In this document: piece by piece, positions 23,721 through 34,263 of the stretch
Position numbering within the stretch: the first letter of the stretch is position 1
How the letters are laid out: each line of letters begins with the position of its first letter
Source: Woeseiaceae bacterium
Lineage (GTDB): Bacteria; Pseudomonadota; Gammaproteobacteria; Steroidobacterales; Woeseiaceae
DNA: 64,000 nucleotides
Direction of reading: 5' to 3'
Assembly: GCA_028227395.1 (NCBI GenBank)
Contig: JAOIZZ010000002.1
Span: 62,001 to 126,000 of the forward strand
Translations under genes and position numbers: made by a program
The notes under the pieces: generated by a model
Database searches by the model: none
Told to the model about the DNA's origin: nothing
Seen by the model: only the letters and a program-made list of their open reading frames with translations

Positions 23721-25055
23721 CTAAGGTAGCCCTAGCTTAGGTTTCTGATGCCACTTAAAATTATAACCATGCAGTTTAGAAAATTTTTCCGCAATCCAAA
23801 AATCAGCGACACACACTATTTCATCACCAAGCATTAGTATCGGAATTTTATCTCTCATCCATGGAAAGATCTGCTTGTCTTGTAATAATTTTTTTAATTT
23901 TCGATTATGATTACTATTAACTGGACGTATATTTTCACCGCCTTCCCTAAAAACAATTAATAAGCCTTGATTGGCTATTTCAATATCAATGCCGAAATTA
24001 GTTGACGGTTCTAATGATATAGCTCCCATCCCTGAGCCCAAACTTATATATTCATCATTAGGGTAAATCTTGAGTTTCTTTAAAGTATTATTTATTGCTA
24101 TTTGTGGTAGCAAATACAGTTGATTTTGATATCGCCTTATATCAACTCCTGACCATGACACAACTGGATTAGAATTTAACCCAGAATTAACAATAGTTTT
24201 TGTTATCTCTATTAATTGGTTATAAGGTGGTGATGGTAAGCTCATCTTATCAACGGAATATCTCAATAAATTTCGTTGCCGAGACCCGGATAACTTTCTA
24301 TATCGATCTAAATCATAACAATCAATTAGGCCAACTCTATCTAAATCAATCTTTGCCAAATCTACCAAATGTAATTTAGATTCGTTTGCTAATTGAGTTA
24401 CTTTGCTTAAACGTTTATTCAAAGATACCCATCTATCTTCTAATTTAGGGATAATATTATTACGCAGGAAATTTCTGTCTAGATTATTATCTTTATTTGA
24501 AGGGTCATCAATCCAATTGAGATTCTCTTTCTCAGCATAATCCCTTAAATATTTCTGATCAACAGATAATAAAGGTCTCACTAACTTACCATTAGAAAAA
24601 TTTCTAAAATTATTGATACCAGAGAGGCCATGAGGACCACTCCCGCGAAATAAATTAAGTAATAATGTTTCAGTTTGATCATTTAAATGATGTGCCGTTA
24701 AGAGCCAATCACCTTCTTTAATAAAATCTCGAAAAATTTTGTACCTAGCATCCCTCATTGAGGCTTCTGCACCTTTCCCAGAATTAAAATCAACATCTAC
24801 CTTATAGGCAGAAAAATTAATACCTAAGCTGTCAGCGTTAGTATTACAAAATTCACTCCATTCATTGGATTCGTCATTCACTTGATGATTAACATAAAGA
24901 GCAATAATGGGGGTATCATCATCAATTGATTTAAGCGCATGAAGTAATACGGTTGAATCCATACCTCCGCTATAAGCAACAATATATCTAGATGGTTTTT
25001 GATATTCAATTGCTAATTTTGAGAGTGAATGCTGAAGATGATATTTATCAAACAT
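23721..25055 (-). CDS. tilS: tRNA(Ile)-lysidine synthetase
   Basis: YSGGMDSTVLLH PP-loop, HHLNDQTETLLLNLFRGSG. Confidence 0.95.
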   Translation of the reverse strand: MFDKYHLQHSLSKLAIEYQKPSRYIVAYSGGMDSTVLLHALKSIDDDTPIIALYVNHQVNDESNEWSEFCNTNADSLGINFSAYKVDVDFNSGKGAEASMRDARYKIFRDFIKEGDWLLTAHHLNDQTETLLLNLFRGSGPHGLSGINNFRNFSNGKLVRPLLSVDQKYLRDYAEKENLNWIDDPSNKDNNLDRNFLRNNIIPKLEDRWVSLNKRLSKVTQLANESKLHLVDLAKIDLDRVGLIDCYDLDRYRKLSGSRQRNLLRYSVDKMSLPSPPYNQLIEITKTIVNSGLNSNPVVSWSGVDIRRYQNQLYLLPQIAINNTLKKLKIYPNDEYISLGSGMGAISLEPSTNFGIDIEIANQGLLIVFREGGENIRPVNSNHNRKLKKLLQDKQIFPWMRDKIPILMLGDEIVCVADFWIAEKFSKLHGYNFKWHQKPKLGLP

Positions 25056-25120
25056 AGAAAAATTATAAAGAAAATTAATAATAAATATGAGTTTTTAAAC
25101 TACTTTGTATTATTTTATAA

Positions 25121-26080
25121 TTAATTTTTTTTATATTCTCCATAATCAGCAATACGTGCTTGTCGATTAGAGACCAAGGTATTTTTATCTATAGCTAATA
25201 ACTCATCTAAAGATTTAAGCATTGAGCTCCTTATGCTGTCAGCCATTTCTTCCACAGATCTATGCGCTCCACCCAAAGGTTCTTGCAGGACTAAATCAAT
25301 CAATCCATATTCTTTCAAGCTTTTAGCGGTAATTTGCATAGCTTCTGCTGCTTTTTCAGCTAATTCTGCATTTTTCCATAAAATTGAAGCACATCCTTCT
25401 GGGGAAATTACCGAGTAAATACTATATTGTAACATTAGTAATTTATCGGCAACTCCTATAGCTAATGCACCCCCAGAACCACCCTCACCTATAACAATTG
25501 AGATAATTGGGACAGTTAATTTGGACATTTTGAATAAACTACTAGCAATTGCTTCACTTTGACCGCGCTCTTCTGCGCCTAGCCCAGGATAAGCGCCTGG
25601 TGTATCAATAAATGTTATAACTGGAAGATTAAATTTTTCAGCTAATCGCATCAAACGTTGAGCTTTACGATACCCTTCCGGTTTCGGCATTCCATAATTT
25701 CTTCTCACACGTTCCTTGGTATCTCGACCTTTTTGGTGCCCAATAAACATAATAGACCTTCCCTCAAATCTACCAACGCCGCCTATTATGGCAAAATCAT
25801 CAGCATACATTCGATCGCCATGCAGTTCACTAAAATCAGTAAAGAGTAATTCGATATAATCTAAAGAGTATGGACGCATTGGATGTCGAGCAATTTGAGC
25901 TATCTGCCAATCAGAAAGACTATTATATATATTTTTAGTGATGGCTTGGCTCTTAGATTTTAATCGAGTTACTTCTAATGATAAACCTTCATCTGATTCA
26001 TCGGTTATATATTGAAGCTCTTCTAGTTTTGCCTCAATTTCTGCAATTGGTTTTTCAAATTCTAAAAATGTTGAGCTCAC
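25121..26080 (-). CDS. accA: Acetyl-CoA carboxylase carboxyltransferase alpha subunit
   Basis: LDFEKPIAELE-like start, [23 protein letters not shown]. Confidence 0.97.
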   Translation of the reverse strand: MSSTFLEFEKPIAEIEAKLEELQYITDESDEGLSLEVTRLKSKSQAITKNIYNSLSDWQIAQIARHPMRPYSLDYIELLFTDFSELHGDRMYADDFAIIGGVGRFEGRSIMFIGHQKGRDTKERVRRNYGMPKPEGYRKAQRLMRLAEKFNLPVITFIDTPGAYPGLGAEERGQSEAIASSLFKMSKLTVPIISIVIGEGGSGGALAIGVADKLLMLQYSIYSVISPEGCASILWKNAELAEKAAEAMQITAKSLKEYGLIDLVLQEPLGGAHRSVEEMADSIRSSMLKSLDELLAIDKNTLVSNRQARIADYGEYKKN

Positions 26081-26144
26081 TTATTAATCCCCAATAAAAT
26101 TCTATTTTAATTATACATATTGATTGATAGCAAATTTCAATATT

Positions 26145-29100
26145 TTAATAACTTAATTTCACACTATTTTTGCCTAACAACATAATCAGCTCATCACGAA
26201 GATCTTTGGTAGGAGTAACTAACCATTTTCCACCCAAATCAAGTCTTCCTGAAGCAGCATCATTATTAAATTTTATGGAAATTTCACAATGACCGGCTAT
26301 TCCTGATTTTAGTAATTTTTGCAATTGAATAAGAGTATTATTACCTTTCTGAGATGATGGTAACTCTATTATTAGATTTTTTGCTAGATTCTCTATCATC
26401 GTCTGTATATTAACGATTTTTTCAACATTAACCTGCCATGATGAAGAAAATTCATCAAATCTCAAATTACCATCGATGACTATAATGGTATCTTTTTTCA
26501 ATAAATCTCTAAATTCTTGAAACTTTTCATTGAATATAGTTGCCTCCATTCTTGCGGTATCATCATCAATTATAATAGAAATGCGATTACCTCGTTTCTT
26601 TATATCGGCAATCAAACCAGCGATGGATATTTTCTTTCTAGGTTGCCTGTACTTTTTCTCTCCTGTCGTTTTTTCTGGACGATTCATAGATTGAATGGTC
26701 TTTAATGTTCCGCCAGTAAAACAAAATGCATCATCTTTAACTGCATGAAATGGGTGGCCAGACAAATACAGTCCTAAAGCTTCTTTTTCTTTCTTAAGTA
26801 ACTTTTCTTCCTTCCATTCTAGGGAGTCTTTATAATCATGATCGCTGACTTGAATAGCTGGTGCTAAACCAAACATATCATTTTGACCTGCGGCAGAATT
26901 CCTTGCTTCTTGATCGGCGCCTTTTATTGCTGTTGAAAGTTGATTATCCAAATTTTTTCGTGACTCATTGAATTCATCTAATGCTCCACATTTTATTAAT
27001 GACTCAAGCACACGTCGGCTAATTTTTTCCGTACCCAGTCTTTTGCAAAATTCATCAAGATTTTCATAATTTCCATGATTATCTCTCTCAGTAATTATTG
27101 ACTCCACCGTCGATTTTCCTACTCCTTTAATTGCACCAAGGCCATAAAGAATCTGTTGTTTACTTAAAACCTTAAATTCATAAAGAGAATGATTGATTGA
27201 TGGCGGTAATAAATTAATATCATAATTAAAACAATCATCTTTAATCATTATCAAGCGATCAGTATTGTCCATTTCCGTGGTCATTACAGCAGCCAAAAAT
27301 GGAGCTGTATAATGAGTCTTTAAATAAGCAGTTTGATATGAAATTAGTGCATATGCCGCTGAATGCGACTTGTTAAAACCGTATCCTGCAAATTTCTCCA
27401 TTAAATCAAATATTCGTTCAGCTATTCGCTGAGACACCCCCCTTTCAATGGAGCCTTTAAGAAAACTTTCACGTTGAACTGCCATTTCTTCTGCTTTTTT
27501 CTTACCCATCGCTCGTCTCAAAAGATCCGCACTACCGAGTGAGTACCCAGCTAGAACTTGGGCAATTTGCATTACTTGCTCTTGATACAAAATAACCCCA
27601 TAAGTAGGCTTAAGTATCTCTTCAATATCAGGGTGCAAATAGTCAATATTCATTTTATCCAAATCATGCTTGCGATTAATAAAATCATCGACCATGCCTG
27701 ATTGAAGTGGTCCTGGTCTAAATAAAGCCACTAGAGCAACCAAATCATCAAACTGATCTGGTTGCATTCTTTTAATCAAATCTCTCATACCTGGTGATTC
27801 AAGTTGAAATATAGCAGTGGTATTACAAGTCCTCAAAAGTTCAAATGTTTTTGAGTCTTTCATTGGTATTTTATCTATATCTATCTGACTAACATTAGAT
27901 TTACTAGCGATTCGAATCGTTAAATCAATAATAGTGAGCGTTCTTAATCCTAGAAAATCAAATTTTACTAGTCCAGCCGCTTCTACGTCGTCTTTGTCAA
28001 ACTGTGTAACTACATTTACTTTGCCTTCCTCACAATATAAAGGCGTAAAATCAGTTAATTTATCAGGAGCAATAACCACACCACCTGCATGCTTTCCTGC
28101 ATTTCTTACTAACCCCTCAAGCGATTTTGCAAGATTTATAATAGCTTCAACTTCCTCATCTTCACTATACATTCTTCGTAATTCATCATCTTGCTCTAAT
28201 GCTTTATTGAGCGTCATACCTACTTCAAATGGAACTTGCTTTGCAATTCTATCCACAAAACCATAAGGCTGATCCAAAACTCTGCCAACATCTCTTATCA
28301 CAGCTCTAGCAGCCATTGTTCCGTAGGTAATAATTTGTGAAACTCTTTCTCGACCGTATTTATCTGAAACATAATCAATCACTCGATCACGACCGTCCAT
28401 ACAAAAATCTATATCAAAATCAGGCATTGATACTCGCTCTGGATTTAGAAATCTTTCGAATAACAAATCATGCTCCAATGGATCAACATTTGTAATACCT
28501 AATACATAGGCAACTAAAGAGCCTGCTCCGGAACCTCTGCCAGGTCCTACTGGTATGTTATTTTTCTTTGCCCAATCAATGAAATCAGAAACTATTAAAA
28601 AGTAACTGGAGAATCCCATATTATTTATTACGTCCAACTCTTCTTTAAGACGTGATTGATAAATTAATGGATCAATCTGATTATCACTTCGAGAGTCTTT
28701 TAGTTTTAGAGTTAAGCCTCTTTCAGATTCTTTAAGCAAATAGGAGTCTGTTGTTTGTTCTTTCGGTACAGGAAAAATCGGTAAAAAGGATTCGCCTAAC
28801 CTAAGATGTAAGTTACATCTTTTGGCAATCTCAGTAGTATTTTTCAATGACTCTGGAATATCTCTGAATAAATCATGCATTTCTTTGGCATTTTTTAAGT
28901 ATTGTTGATCACTGTACAATTTTGGTCTATTTGAGTCAGATAGAATTAACCCTTCATTTATGCATACTCTAGCCTCATGCGATGAGTAATCGTCAGAATT
29001 CAGGAATCTTACGTCATTTGTCGCAACCGTTGGAACCGAATTATCATGTGCTAAAAGGAGTGCTTGTTGAATATAATTCTCCTCAAATTGACGGTTAGTG

Positions 29101-29615
29101 CGAATAAGTTCTATATAAAAACGATCTTCAAACAAACCAAGCCAAGAATCTAATTGCCTAGAAGCAAGATCATGATGCTCATTTACCAAACTTCGACCAA
29201 TATCACCTTTAAGTCCAGCTGAAAGTGCGATCAAACCTTTACAATTATTCTTAGAAAGCCATGATTTATGCAGACGAGGGCCAAATCTTGTTTGCCCGTC
29301 TAACCATGCACGAGTAATTAATTTAGTAAGATTTTGATAGCCATTATTATCAGCGCACAGTAATGTGATACGATCACACCTTGTCTCATCATCTTCATCC
29401 GCGAGAAAAATATCTGCCCCAATTATCGGCTTTATGCCAAACTCAAGAGCTTTGCGATAAAATTTAACCATACCAAATACATTATTCTGGTCAGTCAATG
29501 TTATTGCCGGCATATTATTTGAGGTACACTCTTCCATTAGTTTAGGTATTCGAATCGTACTATCTACAATCGAATACTGACTATGAAGATTTAAATGTAT
29601 AAAATTATTTGTCAT
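26145..29615 (-). CDS. dnaE: DNA polymerase III alpha subunit
   Basis: PHP domain FIHLNLHSQYSIVD, PGRGSGAGSLVAYVLGIT, DFDIDFCMDGRDRVI. Confidence 0.98.
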   Translation of the reverse strand: MTNNFIHLNLHSQYSIVDSTIRIPKLMEECTSNNMPAITLTDQNNVFGMVKFYRKALEFGIKPIIGADIFLADEDDETRCDRITLLCADNNGYQNLTKLITRAWLDGQTRFGPRLHKSWLSKNNCKGLIALSAGLKGDIGRSLVNEHHDLASRQLDSWLGLFEDRFYIELIRTNRQFEENYIQQALLLAHDNSVPTVATNDVRFLNSDDYSSHEARVCINEGLILSDSNRPKLYSDQQYLKNAKEMHDLFRDIPESLKNTTEIAKRCNLHLRLGESFLPIFPVPKEQTTDSYLLKESERGLTLKLKDSRSDNQIDPLIYQSRLKEELDVINNMGFSSYFLIVSDFIDWAKKNNIPVGPGRGSGAGSLVAYVLGITNVDPLEHDLLFERFLNPERVSMPDFDIDFCMDGRDRVIDYVSDKYGRERVSQIITYGTMAARAVIRDVGRVLDQPYGFVDRIAKQVPFEVGMTLNKALEQDDELRRMYSEDEEVEAIINLAKSLEGLVRNAGKHAGGVVIAPDKLTDFTPLYCEEGKVNVVTQFDKDDVEAAGLVKFDFLGLRTLTIIDLTIRIASKSNVSQIDIDKIPMKDSKTFELLRTCNTTAIFQLESPGMRDLIKRMQPDQFDDLVALVALFRPGPLQSGMVDDFINRKHDLDKMNIDYLHPDIEEILKPTYGVILYQEQVMQIAQVLAGYSLGSADLLRRAMGKKKAEEMAVQRESFLKGSIERGVSQRIAERIFDLMEKFAGYGFNKSHSAAYALISYQTAYLKTHYTAPFLAAVMTTEMDNTDRLIMIKDDCFNYDINLLPPSINHSLYEFKVLSKQQILYGLGAIKGVGKSTVESIITERDNHGNYENLDEFCKRLGTEKISRRVLESLIKCGALDEFNESRKNLDNQLSTAIKGADQEARNSAAGQNDMFGLAPAIQVSDHDYKDSLEWKEEKLLKKEKEALGLYLSGHPFHAVKDDAFCFTGGTLKTIQSMNRPEKTTGEKKYRQPRKKISIAGLIADIKKRGNRISIIIDDDTARMEATIFNEKFQEFRDLLKKDTIIVIDGNLRFDEFSSSWQVNVEKIVNIQTMIENLAKNLIIELPSSQKGNNTLIQLQKLLKSGIAGHCEISIKFNNDAASGRLDLGGKWLVTPTKDLRDELIMLLGKNSVKLSY

Positions 29616-29693
29616 TATGATGAATAAATTAAGTCAAAAAATTTGTCGCAAGAGTTGAATTTAATATTAATTAGCTTTTATAAACTAAACCAG

Positions 29694-30305
29694 TTAATTC
29701 TTTTCTAAGATGATGTTTTCACATAAGGGCCTAAAACTCATTCGATGTTGTGAAGATGGCCCATTATTTTTAATACGTTCGAGGTGTTCTTTTGTGCCAT
29801 AGCCTTTGTGCTTTGAAAAATTATAGCCAGGATAAAATGAGTCTAAATTAGACATTAACGCATCTCTATATACTTTTGCGATAATAGATGCCGCACTAAT
29901 CTCCTCAACTTTACTATCCCCTCCAATAATAGCTTCGCCAGGTATGACTTTATTATAAAAATTCAAATTAGGTAAAATATTACCATCTATTCTGAGTAAA
30001 TTCGGTAAATAAGCTAAGCCTAAAATTGAACGGCGCATAGCTAACATCGTTGCTCTTAAGATATTAAGGTTATCAATCTCATTAACATCAGAATAAGCTA
30101 TCGACCAAGATAGAGCTTGAGTGAGAATTTGCTTAGATAAATGATTTCTTTTTTTTTCACTAATTTTTTTGGAATCATTCAAACCATCAAATGAATAATT
30201 ACTAGGAAGAATAACTGCCGCTGCCACAACGGGGCCTGCTAAAGTACCTCGCCCAACTTCATCAACTCCTGCGACAAATTCGTATTGATGAATATTTATA
30301 GTAAT
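29694..30305 (-). CDS. rnhB: Ribonuclease HII; 5' end proposed at a non-canonical ATT (30303-30305)
   Basis: In-frame extension upstream of the ORF-track GTG (30227) encodes the catalytic motif YEFVAGVDEVGRGTLAGPVVAAAVIL; no ATG/GTG/TTG/CTG in frame back to a stop at 30330-30332. Confidence 0.85.
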   Translation of the reverse strand: MTINIHQYEFVAGVDEVGRGTLAGPVVAAAVILPSNYSFDGLNDSKKISEKKRNHLSKQILTQALSWSIAYSDVNEIDNLNILRATMLAMRRSILGLAYLPNLLRIDGNILPNLNFYNKVIPGEAIIGGDSKVEEISAASIIAKVYRDALMSNLDSFYPGYNFSKHKGYGTKEHLERIKNNGPSSQHRMSFRPLCENIILEKN

Positions 30306-31420
30306 TCTAATACCTCTAATGCTGCTAACTTATCTGTGTCAAGATTCAACTTTGATCTCAACGACATAAAATCATCTGCAATCATCTCTTTGTAATTTGA
30401 ATTCTCCAAGTATTCACAAATAGCTTTATTTAGATTTTCGACAGATGCCTCATTTTGAATATATTCAGGAATAATTTTTTTATTTAAAAGTATGTTTGGA
30501 AGCGTAAAAGAATCTATTTTAATCAATTTATTTAAAATAAAATAACTTAACATAGATACTTTATAAGCAGCTATAGTCGGTCTACATAATAATGCAGATT
30601 CGAGTGCCGCGGTACCTGAGGCCAATAGCACTAAATTCGAAGCTACAATCATTTCATGTGAATAACCTCTTATCAATGTAAAACTATCTCGTATATTATT
30701 ATCAATAAGAACTTTTTCAAATTGATTGAAAATTGCGAGAGATGGCATAGGAGATACAAAAGAAATGTCCTTGTACCGATCAATTAATAACTTAGCTACA
30801 CCAGCAAAGATTGGACCAAGATTTTCTATTTCACTAGAACGACTGCCAGGTAATATCGCTATAATAGTCCCTGATGAGAGATTAAATTCATTCCTTACAG
30901 CACTACTTTCCAAATCATAAGGTAATGTATTAGCTGCCGGATGACCGACAAATACAGCTGGTATTTTATGCTTTTTGTACAAATCAGGTTCAAATGGAAG
31001 CAGGCATAGTACTTTATCAGCACATCTGCGAATTTTTTTTATTCGATTTGGTCGCCAAGCCCAAATAGAAGGGCTAACATAATGAACTGTAGTAATACTA
31101 TTTGATCGTAATTTTTCTTCTAGTGTAAGATTAAAATCCGGCGAATCAATTCCGATAAATACATCTGGTGGACGCTGTAACCAATTTTTTAAAATCCGTT
31201 TGCGAAGCGATATCAAATGGGGCAATCTTTTGATGGGTTCTATAATTCCCATTACCGATAATTCACTCGATGTTGCCCAAGATTTACCGCCAATTTCTTC
31301 CATTTTTGGCCCGAAAATACCCTCAAAGTTAGCATCAGGATGAATTTTTAGTATTTCTCGCATGAGACCTGACCCCAAAGAATCTCCCGAAGCCTCACCA
31401 GCCACTAATCCAATACGCAT
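30296..31420 (-). CDS. lpxB: Lipid-A-disaccharide synthase
   Basis: GLVAGEASGDSLG, FVGHPAANTL, ILPGSRSSEI. Confidence 0.97.
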   Translation of the reverse strand: MRIGLVAGEASGDSLGSGLMREILKIHPDANFEGIFGPKMEEIGGKSWATSSELSVMGIIEPIKRLPHLISLRKRILKNWLQRPPDVFIGIDSPDFNLTLEEKLRSNSITTVHYVSPSIWAWRPNRIKKIRRCADKVLCLLPFEPDLYKKHKIPAVFVGHPAANTLPYDLESSAVRNEFNLSSGTIIAILPGSRSSEIENLGPIFAGVAKLLIDRYKDISFVSPMPSLAIFNQFEKVLIDNNIRDSFTLIRGYSHEMIVASNLVLLASGTAALESALLCRPTIAAYKVSMLSYFILNKLIKIDSFTLPNILLNKKIIPEYIQNEASVENLNKAICEYLENSNYKEMIADDFMSLRSKLNLDTDKLAALEVLELL

Positions 31421-31423
31421 AAA

Positions 31424-32221
31424 TTATCTAATAATTCCTCGATCAGAGGCTAATTTTATTGATTCAAGGAATAACTCTAATTCTTTTTGATCTTGGGTTA
31501 ATTTTTCAATCTCATGCAATGACTCAGATAGCTTCAAGTCCTTACGATAAAGAATACGATATGCATTTTTAATATTTGTGATTTGTCCAGCCTTATAACC
31601 CCTTCTTTTGAGTCCTTCTGTATTAACACCTCTTGGTCTAATTGGTTGTCCTTCTGCCATCACATATGCCGGTATATCTTTTGTGGTTAGTGTATTCATC
31701 CCAATAAAGCTATGCGCTCCAATTCGAGTAAATTGATGCGCACCAGTAAAGCCGGCAAATATCGCCCAATCACCAACATATACATGGCCAGCTAAAGTCG
31801 CATTATTAGCAAAAATAGCATTACTTCCAACAATACAATCATGCGCAATATGCACATAAGCCATAATCCAATTATTATCACCTATAACTGTTTTTCCTTT
31901 ATCTTGAGATGTTCCTCTATTTATTGTGCAATATTCTCTAATGGTATTTCCATCACCGATAATCAGTGAAGTTTTCTCATTATTATATTTTTTATCTTGA
32001 GGGTCACCACCAATTGAGGCAAAAGAGTAAATATGATTTTTTTTGCCAATTGTTGTTGAGCCATTTATAACCACATGACTATCAATTACAGTCCCTTCTC
32101 CGATGACAACATCATCATTGATTACTGTATAAGGACCAATTTTTACATCTGCAGCTATTACGGCAGATTCAGAAATAATTGCAGTTTTATGAATCATTAG
32201 AACTAAATATTTGGAGCGCAC
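31424..32221 (-). CDS. lpxA: UDP-N-acetylglucosamine acyltransferase (likely start at MIHKTAIISE)
   Basis: Left-handed beta-helix hexapeptides, REYCTINRGT, GAHQFTRIGAHSFIG. Confidence 0.97.
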   Translation of the reverse strand: MRSKYLVLMIHKTAIISESAVIAADVKIGPYTVINDDVVIGEGTVIDSHVVINGSTTIGKKNHIYSFASIGGDPQDKKYNNEKTSLIIGDGNTIREYCTINRGTSQDKGKTVIGDNNWIMAYVHIAHDCIVGSNAIFANNATLAGHVYVGDWAIFAGFTGAHQFTRIGAHSFIGMNTLTTKDIPAYVMAEGQPIRPRGVNTEGLKRRGYKAGQITNIKNAYRILYRKDLKLSESLHEIEKLTQDQKELELFLESIKLASDRGIIR

Positions 32222-32652
32222 ATGATTTTAGCATTCACGGAAATCTCATCATTGACATACGCATTACACGAATATCGCCACATTCCTCGAATAATACGGT
32301 CTACATCGACTGTTATAGTCAGTTGATCTCCCGCTAATACAGGAAAACGAAAACGCGCTTGCTCAACTGAAACAAGATAATAAATTGGCTTAGGTTTGAT
32401 ATCACCGACTGTTAAATGCCCAAGTATTCCTCCCGCTTGAGCCATTGCCTCAATAATAATCACACCCGGCATAATTGGTTTTTCTGGAAAGTGACCTTGA
32501 AAAAATGGTTCATTGATTGATACATTTTTTATTGCTGTAATTGATTTACCAAGCTCGTAGTCAATAACTCTATCTATATACAAAAATGGATAACGATGCG
32601 GAAGAAGCTCCATTATCTGAGTGACATCTAAGATCTTATTTTTTTTATTCAT
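32203..32652 (-). CDS. fabZ: 3-hydroxyacyl-ACP dehydratase
   Basis: LLPHRYPFLYIDRV, GHFPEKPIMPGVIIIEAMAQAGG. Confidence 0.97.
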   Translation of the reverse strand: MNKKNKILDVTQIMELLPHRYPFLYIDRVIDYELGKSITAIKNVSINEPFFQGHFPEKPIMPGVIIIEAMAQAGGILGHLTVGDIKPKPIYYLVSVEQARFRFPVLAGDQLTITVDVDRIIRGMWRYSCNAYVNDEISVNAKIMCAPNI

Positions 32653-32689
32653 CCAATTACTCGTTGTATACTATGATTATTATGTAACC

Positions 32690-33658
32690 TTATAAACGAC
32701 GTATTTTAGCAACTAATTTTTTCCAAACCTTATCTTCATCAGCCGCAAAAGACCCAGAATAAACACCTGACTTCTTAATACTTTTTGTAACAACAGAGCC
32801 GCCATTTATTCTCACATCGTCACAAATTTCAATATGTCCAACTAAACCTACTTGACCAGCAATCATACATCGTTTACCAATAATTGCACTGCCGGCAATG
32901 GCTGCAGAAGCCGCAATTGCAGTGTGTTCGCCTATACATACATTATGTCCAATTTGAATTTGGTTATCTAGTCGAACCCCATCATGAATCTCAGTATCAT
33001 CAAGTGAGCCCCGATCAATTGTTGTGTTAGAGCCAATTTCAACATTATTTCCAATCTTAACACCGCCTATCTGATGTATTTTTAACCACCCTTTTTCCGT
33101 CTTAATATTACCAAAACCATCAGAACCAATGACTGCCCCAGGGTGAATCATAGTTTTTATTCCAATTGCTACTTTATTAACTACCGTGACATTAGCTATC
33201 AATCTGGAATTACTTCCAATCTTTATATGCCCATCAATGATACACCCCGGCCCTATAAATACATTTTCACCAATTTCTACTCCATCACCAATAAAACAAA
33301 GCGCACCAACAAATGCTGAATTTGGTATTATTGCTTTTTCTGAGATTGAAGCACTAGCATCAATGTTCGGCTCAAAAGTTGGTAGCGGATTAAGTAAAGC
33401 TACTATTTTAGAAAAAATTATATATGGATCATCAGCTAATAAAGCATCAACCGGACAATACTTTAGATCAGATGGTTTTATGACAACGGCTGATGCTGCT
33501 GTTGACTCTAACTGCTTAAGATAAAATACATTCGAATAGAAGGATAAATCGCCCTGCTTAGCTGAGATTAATGTAGAAGAAAATGAAATTCTTGTTTTTG
33601 GATCGCCAACAAGATCACAACCAAATTTTACCGCTAACTCCCCTAAACTAAAATCCAA
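32690..33658 (-). CDS. lpxD: UDP-3-O-(3-hydroxymyristoyl)glucosamine N-acyltransferase
   Basis: GSDGFGNIKTEKGWLKIHQIGGVKIGNNVEIGSNTTIDRGSLDDT. Confidence 0.97.
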   Translation of the reverse strand: MDFSLGELAVKFGCDLVGDPKTRISFSSTLISAKQGDLSFYSNVFYLKQLESTAASAVVIKPSDLKYCPVDALLADDPYIIFSKIVALLNPLPTFEPNIDASASISEKAIIPNSAFVGALCFIGDGVEIGENVFIGPGCIIDGHIKIGSNSRLIANVTVVNKVAIGIKTMIHPGAVIGSDGFGNIKTEKGWLKIHQIGGVKIGNNVEIGSNTTIDRGSLDDTEIHDGVRLDNQIQIGHNVCIGEHTAIAASAAIAGSAIIGKRCMIAGQVGLVGHIEICDDVRINGGSVVTKSIKKSGVYSGSFAADEDKVWKKLVAKIRRL

Positions 33659-33711
33659 TACATTCCCCTTGAAAGATAAAGCATGTATAAAACGATTTTA
33701 AGTATTAAAAC

Positions 33712-34260
33712 CTAGTTTGCAACATCCTGAGGGTCATTCTGCAATGACTCTAATATCAAACCAGTAATATTCATATTTTCACTTGCGTAAATAACTCCAT
33801 CGGCAAATACCATGTCATATTCATTTGATTGTGCAAAAACATTTACAGCATCTAGAATTGATCTTTGGAGTTTTCCTAGCTCTTCATTTCTTCTGAGATT
33901 TACGTCCTCTTCAAGTTCTGTACCTAAGCGATTTACCTCACGCTGAAGTTCTCTAAATTCTTTCTCAGCATTTGCTCTTTCTGATGCGCCCATTACGGCA
34001 GCATCTTTTTGTAATTTTGCCGCTAATTCTTCTAGTTCTTTTGATTTAGCTATTGCTTCTCTCTGTCTAGGTTGAAATTCTCCAGCTAATGATTCCATTA
34101 CAAACCTAAATTGTGGAGAACTTTCAACCAGTGCCTGGAAATTGACGACACCAATTTTTTGCTCTTGCGCTGATAGTGAAACCACAAAAAATAAACTAGC
34201 TATTATTGAAATACAAATGTGTTTAATCAAAATATTCAAAAAATTCATATACCCTTCCAA
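33712..34260 (-). CDS. skp: OmpH/Skp family periplasmic chaperone
   Basis: Signal peptide, KIGVVNFQALVESSPQ, coiled coil; between bamA and lpxD. Confidence 0.9.
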   Translation of the reverse strand: MEGYMNFLNILIKHICISIIASLFFVVSLSAQEQKIGVVNFQALVESSPQFRFVMESLAGEFQPRQREAIAKSKELEELAAKLQKDAAVMGASERANAEKEFRELQREVNRLGTELEEDVNLRRNEELGKLQRSILDAVNVFAQSNEYDMVFADGVIYASENMNITGLILESLQNDPQDVAN

Positions 34261-34263
34261 TTA

